This document shows positions 55,128 through 64,000 of a DNA stretch of 64,000 nt, in pieces. Made by a program: the position numbers and the translations under genes. The DNA is from Amaurobius ferox (Eukaryota > Arthropoda > Arachnida > Araneae > Amaurobiidae). The notes below the pieces were generated by a model. It was not told where the DNA came from, made no database searches, and saw nothing but the letters and a program-made list of their open reading frames with translations. Each line of letters opens with the position of its first letter. Within the stretch, counting starts at the first letter, position 1. The DNA is taken from contig OX578136.1 in the NCBI GenBank assembly GCA_951213105.1, forward strand, positions 152,416,678-152,480,677. The letters are read 5' to 3'.

Positions 55128-55440
55128 TTTATTTAAAAAAGTCGAAAATGCAATACATTCCTTGGTAACATTTTAAAACTTATCACAATACTACATTGAT
55201 TTATTATATTTGAAGACTTAAACCTTCATTGAAAAAAATGAACTTCATTCAAATGACGGCCTTGAAATATAAATTGCCTGGTTTAAATATCTCTAAAATG
55301 CAATACATTCCACGGTAATATTTTTAAAACTATCATAATACTACGATAATTTATTATATTTGAAAACTTCATCGAAAACAACTGAAATAAATTCAAATGA
55401 CGTCATAGAAAAAATAACACGCCTGGATCTCTCTATAAAA
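55128..55440 (+). repeat. ~152-bp direct repeat, two copies
   Basis: 'aaaatgcaatacattcc' plus 'ggtaa', 'aaaactatcataatacta', 'tttattatatttgaa', 'cttcat' and 'attcaaatgacg' occur in the same order from about 55145 and from about 55297. Confidence 0.75.
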
Positions 55441-56370
55441 GCAGGATTTCATTCATAACTTTCTCCATTTCATTCATCACAATACTATAATAATTTATTT
55501 TATTTAAAAATTAAGACCATGGAGCTACAATTCATAAACTTTATGCTTAAAACTTCATCGAAAAAAATCGTCCTTCTGTTTATAAATTCAATTAATATTT
55601 CATTCATATCAGCCATGCAGACTCCATGGACTGAATTATTTTGTGTTAAAGAAATACAGTAATTCTAATACAACTCATTCTACATATTTTGCTGTTTACA
55701 TTTTACATAGGTGAAAAATAGGCTTAGTTGTAGATAATAATCAAATTTGAATGAGAATTTAAACTCAAATATATTGTCATTGTGTTGTTTTAGTATGTAG
55801 ATGCACAGAATTTAAGCAAAAATAAAGTAGTTTTAGGACGGATACAACACTCAATATGAATTAAAAAGAACTTTAAAAAATCACAATTTTGAAACAAGAT
55901 GGATGCCATATATCATTTTGAAGTGGGTCATGTGATCGTTTCATATCATGGTCACGTGATCGTTTCATATAAGATGTGTCATTATTATTTTAATTTTTAT
56001 TTAAAAAACTACTGAATATATTTCGCTGAATTTTTTTTTATATATTTTATGGAACAATTTGACTATTACCTAAAATTTTCGAAGCAATTTGTGAATTTGA
56101 AATCCGCTTAAAAAATGTTTGAAAAATTAGGTCCCATAGGGCTCAATGTATTTCATTTTTTCAACCCGGGTTCAATCCAAAACTAATTGGGTGATATTAT
56201 TCATTTATATTCCCATAGGTCCTACAGACCGTCTGAACAACATACTAAAATTTCATTTTGATTAAGTCATTTTTACGGCAGTTATCGTGCTAACGGACAG
56301 ACAGACAGACAGACAGAATGAACAAAGTCATAAACACTTTTCAACTTTGTTGTAAAGTGTTAATAAATTA
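55441..56370. other. No gene recognised; short repeats
   Basis: 'cacgtgatcgtttcatat' (with 'catgtgatcgtttcatat' before it) is doubled at 55930-55970, and (cagacaga)n lies at 56295-56318. Confidence 0.5.
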
Positions 56371-56429
56371 TACTTACGAGTATCTGAAATCCCTTAAGAT
56401 GGCTGTTATTGTAGTATTTTGACAAATTT

Positions 56430-56880
56430 GTATCTTTATCATGATGAACATTCTTTTACATCTATTGACTACTAAACTTATAGATGTGCTGATTTGTATA
56501 GTTATAACAGATAATAATAATATCAAATTATATTTCAATCCATATAATCTGGAATTATCTTCTAATGAACCATCATTTTGTAATAATGTTAGTCTTTTGG
56601 ATTTAAATCCTAGCATTGAACCATCCAATATGATAAATATTTATATGATAAAAAGGGTAATTTTAATTCCAATATTAATAAAATATTACCATTTAATGCA
56701 TGTAAATCTATACAATTATTTTGCAATATTATTATTTATCACCTATTTAAGTAGAATATTTCGATTATTTATTAATTTGTATATCATAATTTGCATATTA
56801 ATAACCTTAAGAGTACTAACAAACTTTATAAATTTCCAGTATATCTAGTGAATAGTATTATAACTAGTTTTAAATTAACT
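56430..56880 (+). pseudogene. Penelope-like element RT fragment, diverged
   Basis: The plus frame reads DNNNIKLYFNPYNLELSSNEPSFCNNVSLLDLNPSIEPSNMINIY, collinear with NNNIPIVLNFYPNNLQLNASNNDT...NFLDLNLNLQNCNMVINLY of the copy at 54449-54964. Just before it, YIDD has become LIDVL. The remainder is out of frame. It represents a third, older subfamily copy. Confidence 0.65.
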
Positions 56881-57112
56881 AAACATTCTTAAACACATCC
56901 ATTTCATTAGCATTATCATTAACTAATTGATTTTTCTTGCATAATCATAATCATTCTCTAATATTTTACCGCAGATAAAAAACTCTTCTTGTTAGACTTT
57001 AATATCAGTTACTTTTAGTTATTAAATTTACATTTCCTATAACATTACACTTGTTGCATCTATTTTAGGGTTACTCATTGCTTTTAGTGTTTTTTATGTG
57101 GTTCGACACCAT
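56881..57112. other. No gene recognised
   Basis: AT-rich spacer before the Tc1 end. Confidence 0.4.
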
Positions 57113-58469
57113 CAACGCCATGAAGGAATTATCAGAATTGAATGAAATTTATTCTACACCTGTATTGATACAAATAAACGAATAAATTTACAAAGCAAAA
57201 AAACAATATTACATGTCGAAAATCAGTATTTGGTGAAGCTACCATACGAGTTGCAATAAGTACTTCTATACGACGTGGCATCGAAACAAACGTACTTTGA
57301 ATTTGTTCCTGGAGAAGAACATTCTAGATTGATTCTATCCTAACCCAAAGTTTAGCTGTATTACCTATGGGACGAGCGTTACGCCGACCGACGAAATCCC
57401 AGACATGTTCAATAGGCGATATATCCGGTGAATAGGCTGGCCAAGGAAGAAGCTGCATCTGTTGCGCTGAAAAGAAGCCTTGAACATTCCTAGCAACAAG
57501 TGGACGAGCATTGTCCTGTTGAAATACAGCTCGAAGAATGTGTTGAAGGAAGGGTACGACTTCGGACTCCAAAACTTCTCTGATGTACCGGTTGCTGTTG
57601 AGATTAATCACAATTTTTAACAACTGAAAAGATGCCCAATGGCGCCCCTGAACATCAAGCTTGGCGTTCGTCCAGTATGTCGTTGGATAACGCACTCCGG
57701 AAGGTGGTGTTCATCGTTCCAGCGTCTAACGTGGATGCAGCCATTACTGTACCCCAAATTAAAACAGGATTCATCGGAAAAAACGACTTGTTGCCAATCG
57801 GCACGACAGTGTCTATGTTGACGAGCCCATTATAGCCGCAGGCATCGATGGTTTTGCGTCAAGGGAATCCTGTACAAAGAAATGGTTGCACGCAGTCCAC
57901 GGTACAGCAGACGCCGATAAATTGTTGGAACAGACAATGACACACCTGTAGCAGTGCCCGAACGTTCTGCCAACTGTCGGAATGAAGCTGTGTGGTCCAT
58001 CATTACCATGCGGGCGATGTGTTTATCATCCGGTGCTGACGTAACATTTCGTCGTCCACTGCCAGATTTGCGACTCATCCGATTCTCTTCAGTCCACTCT
58101 TCCATACTCGCATCACTGTCGTGGTATTGCGCTCCATACGAGCTACTGTTGCAAGATAAGAAAACCCCCTTCACGAAGACCGATCATTCGTCCCCGTTCA
58201 AACTCCGTAACTTGTTCATATGGCGCCTTCTGTCGTCGTAGAGGCATAGTGACTTCTCATGAAACGTTTACTGCTGGCAGATAACCATAGCCTATTTTCA
58301 ACGTCCCGCTACAGCTCTCCATTTATACGGCTATAACAGCAATTCAGAGGGCGCTGTTCAGCCCACGAATGTGCGATGACTCTAAAATTCTAATCATTTG
58401 CATAGCACACCCTAATTTGCATTTGCTGTAAGTTTCAGCTAAATCGTGTGATTCCTTCATGGTGTTGCA
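57113..58469 (-). mobile_element. Tc1-like element, third copy, with terminal inverted repeats
   Basis: 'caacgccatgaaggaatt' at 57113-57130 and the complement of 'attccttcatggtgttg' at 58451-58467 form terminal inverted repeats (CAACRCCATGAAGGAAT). About 1.36 kb, one transposase on the minus strand. A TA target duplication is not evident at the edges I chose, so the ends may be a few bases off. Confidence 0.65.
57324..58247 (-). pseudogene. Tc1-like transposase, third copy
   Basis: ATG at 58247 begins MPLRRQKAPYEQVTEFERGRMIGLREGG, a typical Tc1 N-terminus. A frameshift follows at about 58155. SFRQLAERSG...VSVPTIYRRL, the DNA-binding part, is read in the next frame. After another break come VFQQDNARPLVARN (second catalytic Asp) and PAYSPDISPIEHVWDFVGRR (Glu, about 35 residues later, DD34E). 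The first Asp region near 57790 lies in a broken stretch. Confidence 0.8.
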
Positions 58470-58499
58470 ATTTAAAATACTTTCTCTTACTTCTTAGAG

Positions 58500-58955
58500 T
58501 CTGTTTTGATACCCAGACGGAGAAAACACCCGTACAGGAAATCTTTCCCATGACGTGAATTCAGGGTTGCCATGTACAGGCGATTTTTCTTTCTGGTTTT
58601 TCTAAAGAGACTCCACTGAGAGAGAACATCGTGATATTAAGTGGGGCTGTTCCTCCCTCGGCAACGACCAAGATTTTCGCCAAAACTACAGAACCACCGA
58701 AAAATACCCTACGCCATAAAGAAAAGAATAAACAGTGTCGTTTACCAAATTCTGAAATCGTTTCCAACCAGGTCAAAGGTTGTCCATAAAGACAGACTTA
58801 CCACATATTTTGCACCACAGTAGATTGATACTGCCCGGAACGTGCAGTTTACAAACGTGCAAAATGCTCTCTCTCACTGGAGTCTCTTTTGAAAACCAGA
58901 CAGAGAAAACACCCGTACAGGCAACCTTTCCTATGACATCTAGGGTTGCCATGTG
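58500..58955. repeat. ~82-bp direct repeat with inverted piece
   Basis: 'ccagacggagaaaacacccg' plus 'tacaggaaatctttcccatgac' and 'agggttgccatgt' at 58514-58577 recur at 58888-58953. 'ctttctggtttttctaaagag' with 'actccactgagagag' at 58590-58625 is the inverse of 'ctctctcactggagt' plus 'ctcttttgaaaaccagac' at 58868-58903. Confidence 0.75.
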
Positions 58956-59490
58956 CTTAAGTTAGGAAGGTGGGTTGCCAGATTCAGCGATTTATCGCCA
59001 ATTTTGCAACTTTTCGAAAGTTCAAGAAACATCTCGAAATAGCGAATATTCTGCGAGATATGAGCGATTTCTAGAAGTTTCTATAGAGAGTCTATAAAAG
59101 GAGTCATTATTCAGTTGGAGAACAGTTGACGTGATATAAGCTACATTGAACTGTGATATTCTTCAATGTTTTGAGAATAGTAGCTGTTGCTTAGTGAAAT
59201 GAGATTTTTTTTATAGTACTAACCATATATATATATATATATTATAATACCACCATAATTTTTAAAAGTATTAACCTAAAAACAGAAATTTAGAATTTTA
59301 TTGAGACTTTGCTGAAATTTCGAAGTTTGGAGGAGGAAGTCCCCCTGATGATATGTTATGCGAGTTAAGATAGAAGCCAATCTTCAAAGCAATTAAATAT
59401 ATCAAAAACAAATCTCGAACTTCATGCTCTGAAGGTTGGGCACACGGGTCTTATAAATTCATATTCCATAATAGTAGTTATAAATTGGGG
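58956..59490. other. No gene recognised
   Basis: Short (TA)n at 59226-59242; otherwise nothing. Confidence 0.45.
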
Positions 59491-59499
59491 GTTCCAGTC

Positions 59500-59715
59500 C
59501 AAAGAGGGGAGGCGGCTCAGGAGGAGAGGCCCTCTTTGGGAGGAGGGTCCCTCTTTGGGAGGATGCCTCTTTGGAGCCGCCTCCCCTCTTTGGAGTGGAC
59601 CCTCCTTGGAGGGTCTTGAGACCCCCTGGAGGGAGGGAGGATGCCCCCCTCCCCTCTTTTGGAAGTTTGGTGAGGCGGTGCAGCACCGGATGCCTCTTTC
59701 GGAAGAGGGCAATTG
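59500..59715. repeat. GC-rich G-tract block, 'ccctctttggga' repeats
   Basis: Repetitions of 'ggaggcggctc', 'ccctctttgggagga', 'gcctctttgga' and their complements can fold back, for example GGAGGCGGCTC near 59509 with GAGCCGCCTCC near 59574. Frames read through it on both strands (SKEGPLQRGEAAPKR and so on) are by-products of the repeat. G-runs spaced closely on the plus strand could form quadruplexes. Confidence 0.7.
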
Positions 59716-59940
59716 CGAAGTCTTTCACGGAGGCCTAATGACTCATACGGAGTGAGTTTCACTCCGAGTCTTGAGAGGGAATGTCACAATCGCTGACTGA
59801 CCCTTGACCTGAGGAAGTGGTTTCAAGGGATGTCGCAATCACATAATCTGGAAATGACGTGTCGCGCCTTGGAGCTCCTTAGCACACGTCCTCCCTCTCT
59901 GCTGGTCAGCGACAGAGTGAAAGATCTTATCAGCGTGACG
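59716..59940. other. No gene recognised
   Basis: GC-moderate sequence between the G-rich block and the SINE body. 'gagtgagtttcactc' near 59750-59764 is a small inverted repeat. Confidence 0.4.
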
Positions 59941-60096
59941 TAGTTAAAGCGCCCTCTGGCGAATTTTGATGAAGTGCTGCCATCTATCGGCATTTTTTTT
60001 CCAAAAGAAATTAATGTTTCACTGGTCAGGAGCTGGATTCGAACTTGGGCCCAACTGATTAGAAGCCGCGCGTCTTACCATCGTGCCAAAGCACCC
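59941..60096 (-). mobile_element. tRNA-derived SINE (head and part of body)
   Basis: On the minus strand, 60096 to 60022 is tRNA-like: GGGTGC, A box TGGCACGATGG, CTTCTAATCAG (anticodon-loop-like, TCT as in tRNA-Arg), B box GTTCGAATCC. The acceptor ends no longer pair, so it is not a working tRNA. It runs on into CAGTGAAACATTAATTTC, an A-run and TGCCGATAGATGGCAGC, which looks like a SINE body. The internal boxes would recruit RNA polymerase III. No target duplication is identified. Confidence 0.6.
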
Positions 60097-60261
60097 GTGC
60101 TTTATAAGAAGTTATCTTCGAAGTGTACCTTATCAGTGGAAGCTAGATTATTTTTCAAAGTTCATTCGAATCGCTCGGTGAATAGCGATGCACTTTATAA
60201 AGGGTGCGTTTTAAAACAGAATGCTACGGAGTGAATATAAAATTGTGTATTATAACATTAT

Positions 60262-60900
60262 GATTTTTTTAAAACAAATGTATACACAAACTTTAAAAAC
60301 ACGAATGTAATAATTAGCTAAAATTGTATTCAGTGGATTTTTTTTTTTAAATAAATCTAACTATCAATACGATTTTTATAATAATAACGAAATAATTTCG
60401 AATGTTTAAAAACAAATTGATTACGGATTTCCAATGAACACACAAATTGTGTTCAGTGAATACCATTCGACCATTTTAAGTGTTGTGTATCTAAAAACAA
60501 ATGTATACACAAACTTTAAAAACACGAATGTAATAATTAGCTAAAATTGTATTCAGTGGATTTTTTTTTTTTTTTTTTTTAAATAAATCTAACTATCAAT
60601 ACGATTTTTATAATAATAACGAAATGATTTCGAATGTTTAAAAACAAATTGATTACGGAGTTCCAATGAACACACAAATTGTGTTCCGTGGACACAAAAT
60701 GGTGTTAAGTGAATAGCATTCAACCCTTTATGTGTTGTGTATCTAAAAACAAATGTATACACAAACTTTAAAAACATGAATGTAATACATAGCTGAAATT
60801 ATGTTTTGTGAACAGGATTCGACCCTTTCAAGTGTTGTGTATCTAAAAACAAATGTATACACAAACTTTAAAATAGCGCATTTAGTTAAAATGAAGTGAA
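60262..60900. repeat. Tandem repeat 'acaaatgtatacacaaactt', ~100-254-bp spacing
   Basis: 'aaaacaaatgtatacacaaa' plus 'ctttaaaaacacgaatgtaa' occurs near 60270, 60496, 60749 and 60850. Between copies 1-2 and 2-3 the sequence is also alike (gtattcagtggatttttttt, ctaactatcaatacgatttt, tttcgaatgtttaaaaacaa, gttccaatgaacacacaaattg). Confidence 0.85.
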
Positions 60901-60963
60901 CAAGATTTGACCATTCTAAGTGTGTGTGTGCGTGATTTTTTTTCTTTTTATAAAAATAATAAT

Positions 60964-61110
60964 TAAAATTAGAACTCACGGAACGACGTCTTCACTACCC
61001 GCTGGTCAAACTTCAAATGAGTGATACACTCTCATTACGCTATTAAAAATTAGATATTATCTATAATGACGTCAGCAGTATGAGGTGTTGCCACCTATTT
61101 TTTCTAATAA
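60964..61110. repeat. ~140-bp direct repeat, copy 1
   Basis: 'aattagaactcacggaacgac', 'aaatgagtgatacactctca', 'attaaaaattagat', 'ttatctataatgacgtca' and 'ttgccacc'; the second copy is at 61848-61985. Confidence 0.8.
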
Positions 61111-61847
61111 TATATTTTAATAGTTGGATACTTCAAGGGTCTGATTTGGTACACGTAATATGAAATACATCATTTTAATGATATTACGCATTGAATATGA
61201 TTCGGCCATTTTTAAAATGGTGGATGTAATTGAAATATCGAAGTTTAGAATTTAACAAACTAACGAATTTTCATCCCCAAAAATTTTAGCATTCAGTTTA
61301 AATAAAACCCAATGAATATGATATCACCATTTTAACATCGTAATTTTACTACCATTATAGAACTTAGAAGTGAGTGTACATTATTTTTTTCAGGACACCA
61401 ACACATTTTAAAATCTATTGAATAGGAATAGACCATTTTGCACATACATGTACCTAGATTTCAACACCCGGTATTAAAACCTGCTAAACATGAAACGAGT
61501 AAGTATTGTGTGAGATTTTATCACACTAACTTTCAAACTTTTTAAATTTTTAAAAATGTCCGAAATAGTTGTATTTCATCGGTAGACATAAATTGTATGG
61601 AACACATTTTTATGAAAAAAATATCTGTTTCGACAGCTTTTAAAAATAGATTTCTACAGTTGTACACTACGGTTCTAGAATTTTCTAAATACGAATCGAC
61701 TGTTTGAACTACCAATGGTGGTTTTACCGATGCAAATATTTACAGGACAAATATTTCAATGAAACCGAACTTAGTTGAAGCTTCTAAGTTTGAATATTTA
61801 GAATCATTTCATATAATTTTTATATTCACATTGAAAATAGTTAACAA
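61111..61847. other. No gene recognised
   Basis: AT-rich, frames short. Confidence 0.45.
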
Positions 61848-61985
61848 AATTGGAACTCACGGAGCGACAACTTACTGTCCACACTCCAAATGAGTGATAC
61901 ACTCTTATTACATTATTAAAAATTAGATCTTATCTATAATGATGTCATTATGTTGTCGTATTGCCACCACACAATTATTCTTTCC
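61848..61985. repeat. ~140-bp direct repeat, copy 2
   Basis: Same order of blocks as 60964-61110; about 20 bp shorter in the middle. Confidence 0.8.
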
Positions 61986-63520
61986 AAATTATGCATTTTT
62001 TTTTCTTTTTTCTTTTTAATAACTTGCTACTGTCTTATGCTATCCATTTTTTTTTTCATATAAGCAGATATTCCATATACCTTCTAAATGTTAAGTTGTA
62101 ATTTAAAAAAAAAAAAGCATTAGAGGTGTATTTTACGTCTGAATTCGTCCAAGTGGAAATCCGACGATTGCAAATGCATGATTGCAACCTTACATTTCAA
62201 TAGACACCACTAAAATGTGTGGATCTTATTTTGAAAAAGCTGCTCTCAGAAAGAATATGTATATGAATACATATTTTCCATAAATATACCCCCTCCCCCC
62301 ACAATACACACATCATGCAGGCCAAAGACTCACCCAGAATACATTCCAAATCGGCTCTATAGCTTATCGCGCTTATCAGTGTAACAGATAGTGACCCAAA
62401 GTTCATGTTCGCAAAGCGAGTTAATTGCAATGTTATTGTTTTAAGCAGTTCCCATATTTAAATGAAAAATTTTTAAAATTATACAATACATACAAGAGCT
62501 GGAAGATCTTAGCATTTCAATATTATAGAATACTCACGAATGTTTTTTTTTTCTCCCCATTTAAAATTATCAAATTTTAATGCAATTTGACAAAAATTGC
62601 ACAATACTTAGTGTATGACTATCAAATAAGAGCTAGGTTTTATTGTTACAACAACGTTTAAGATCATTAAACGAGTATATATATATATTTTTTTAAAAGA
62701 AGAATAGTATATAACTTACTGTTTTTAAGGATAGGTGATTGTTAACATTGAATTTAAATGAATGAGTGACCCTCTGAGACAAGTACAGTACATTGCAATA
62801 ACATTAAAAAATATGAAAGATATGCAATTAACACCTTAAAAGAAACACGTAATGAGTTTTGATATCTTAATACGAGACATTATTGACATGCACATAGAAA
62901 TGTCACAATTTTGTGGCTGTAGGTGCTCCATAAGACCCCTCTGCTCTTAATAAATGATCCCATTTGAATGTACATATTTAACAACACACAGAAAATGACA
63001 GGACCACAACAAAATTTTACACCTATTACAGAATAACTCCCAACTTCGTAGATTTTTAAGAAACTACAGTCGAATTTTCACCGATTCTTAGAGATTGAAA
63101 CACAGCATTGTTTATGAATCTTCATACTTTAGAGAATGGAACATAAATTAGCATTTATTTTGAATGAATTCAGAATTTTGACATTGATTATAAATTTATG
63201 ATTTAAACTCTGTAAAGTGTAAATATCTTTTGTCATGAAACTCACACTGTAGACATTTGATATGATTCGAATAAATCTATTTTTAATTTTTTATATTTTA
63301 TTTTAAAAAGTGAGATTAGTAAACCTGTTACACTTGAATGCATAGATACATAACTCACAACAATATAACATTTCTTAAATGGAACATGCTAAAAAAAAAA
63401 AAAAAATTAGCTAATGAGTATAAATAAGGAATTCAATTTGAAAGATAAAAACCATTTAATGAATCTATTATTAATGAAATACACATTAACCATTATCACT
63501 TGTACATTTAAACAAATAAG
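61986..63520. other. No gene recognised; putative 3' flank of the right-edge frame
   Basis: AT-rich with poly(T)/poly(A) runs (near 62047, 62107, 63391). ATTAAA on the minus strand at 63456-63461 could serve as polyadenylation signal for the frame ending at 63521. Frame 62197-62430 (minus) shows no domain. Confidence 0.4.
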
Positions 63521-64000
63521 TTAAAATAATTTCCTTATCGCACTTTCATAGTCCTCTGATTTGAATGACTCGAAAAAATGTCTATCATAGCAGTAAAAGA
63601 CTTCTTCACCACGCAACAAAACTTTCTTAGCAATGTTATTAATGTCAAGATTTAGAAGTACTTGTTCAGACACTCTGTCAAACATTTGTAATGGAGTGCT
63701 GTAAAGACATTCATGGTAACTTAAATCTTCAACTTGACCAACACAGCCAACACATTTGAAAAGTTTTCTTACATGACACATGATGTTGTCATGAATACAA
63801 GAGATTAATTGTTCGAATGCAAAATTTTTGTCACAAATAAGTGATGGTAGAAAGGTTATAGTGTTCTTTATTTTTAATATTTGAGCAGGAAGCCACTCTA
63901 TAAATATACTTTCTCGAAGATGTATACAAATGTTGTTAACACTATTCTGTAAACATGCTATTTGATTTTTATCTAAGGTAATATGACACTGTGTTAGACA
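63521..64000 (-). CDS. Uncharacterised protein, C-terminal exon, open to the window edge
   Basis: The minus strand is open for 159 codons from base 64000 to the stop at 63521-63523, in a region where chance frames rarely exceed 80. No start can be fixed because the frame continues past the edge; an internal ATG lies at 63781. The translation has several Cys/His (CLTQCHITLDK near the edge, CHVRKLFKCVGCVG, YHECLYS, FYCYDRHFF) and ends SEDYESAIRKLF. I recognise no family, and it shows no transposase, RT or integrase motif. It may be a host gene or a gene of an unrecognised element. Confidence 0.55.
   Translation of the reverse strand, partial: CLTQCHITLDKNQIACLQNSVNNICIHLRESIFIEWLPAQILKIKNTITFLPSLICDKNFAFEQLISCIHDNIMCHVRKLFKCVGCVGQVEDLSYHECLYSTPLQMFDRVSEQVLLNLDINNIAKKVLLRGEEVFYCYDRHFFESFKSEDYESAIRKLF

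Noticed and set aside
59422..59762. Overlapping frames rich in SKEGPLQRG-like repeats
   Set aside because: By-products of the GC-rich minisatellite, open on both strands in several frames.

Overview
This is repeat-dominated nuclear DNA of an animal. It is AT-rich and full of (TA)n and (CA)n tracts, and it is built mostly from nested and broken transposable elements: Penelope-like elements (PLEs), Tc1-like and hAT DNA transposons, a LINE with RNase H, a Gypsy-class retrotransposon, a Polinton-type DNA polymerase relic and a tRNA-derived SINE. This mix, with many inactivated copies, fits an arthropod, perhaps an arachnid; the species assignment is inference. I see no bacterial-type operons and no complete host gene. 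The only open frame that could be host-coding is a C-terminal exon running off the right edge (63521-64000, minus).

Layout. 1-3.9 kb: a PLE reverse transcriptase split twice, first by a 1.3-kb block of ~305-bp repeats flanked by a 9-bp target duplication, then by a 2-kb inverted PLE pair carrying GIY-YIG endonuclease remnants and hammerhead ribozymes. 4-12.9 kb: minisatellites, a 720-bp terminal-inverted-repeat element filled with AT-rich simple sequence, a short recurring motif, and a 350-bp palindrome with a hammerhead-like core. 12.9-13.9 kb: a hairpin-ended repeat, copied in opposite orientation at 50.1-51.1 kb. 14.3-16.8 kb: two decayed Tc1-like transposases.

17.4-40.0 kb: a 5'-truncated LINE (about 3.4 kb, minus strand, 14-bp target duplication) split by the main object of the window, a 19.2-kb tandem array at 19817-39053. 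The array consists of five 2-kb LTRs alternating with four 2.31-kb internal regions. Copies are almost identical, and TG...CA ends are flanked by CATG on both sides. The element has no gag or pol. Directly after each of the first four LTRs, where a primer-binding site belongs, stands a complete tRNA-His copy including the 3' CCA. A perfect 123-bp inverted repeat and a second, degenerate LTR-end plus primer-site follow. I read this as a non-autonomous LTR element that fixed a full copy of its tRNA primer by aberrant reverse transcription and was then amplified in tandem.

40.3-49.9 kb: diverged tandem repeats, then a Gypsy gag-protease-RT-RNase H relic split by a 3606-bp hAT transposon (14-bp TIRs, 8-bp target duplication), then a decayed Polinton-type DNA polymerase B. 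49.85-51.2 kb: PLE terminal repeats with hammerheads around the second hairpin-ended element. 51.8-59 kb: minisatellites, two PLE RT fragments and a third Tc1-like element. 59.5-62 kb: a GC-rich block, a SINE head and AT-rich tandem repeats. 62-63.5 kb: AT-rich sequence with nothing I can assign.
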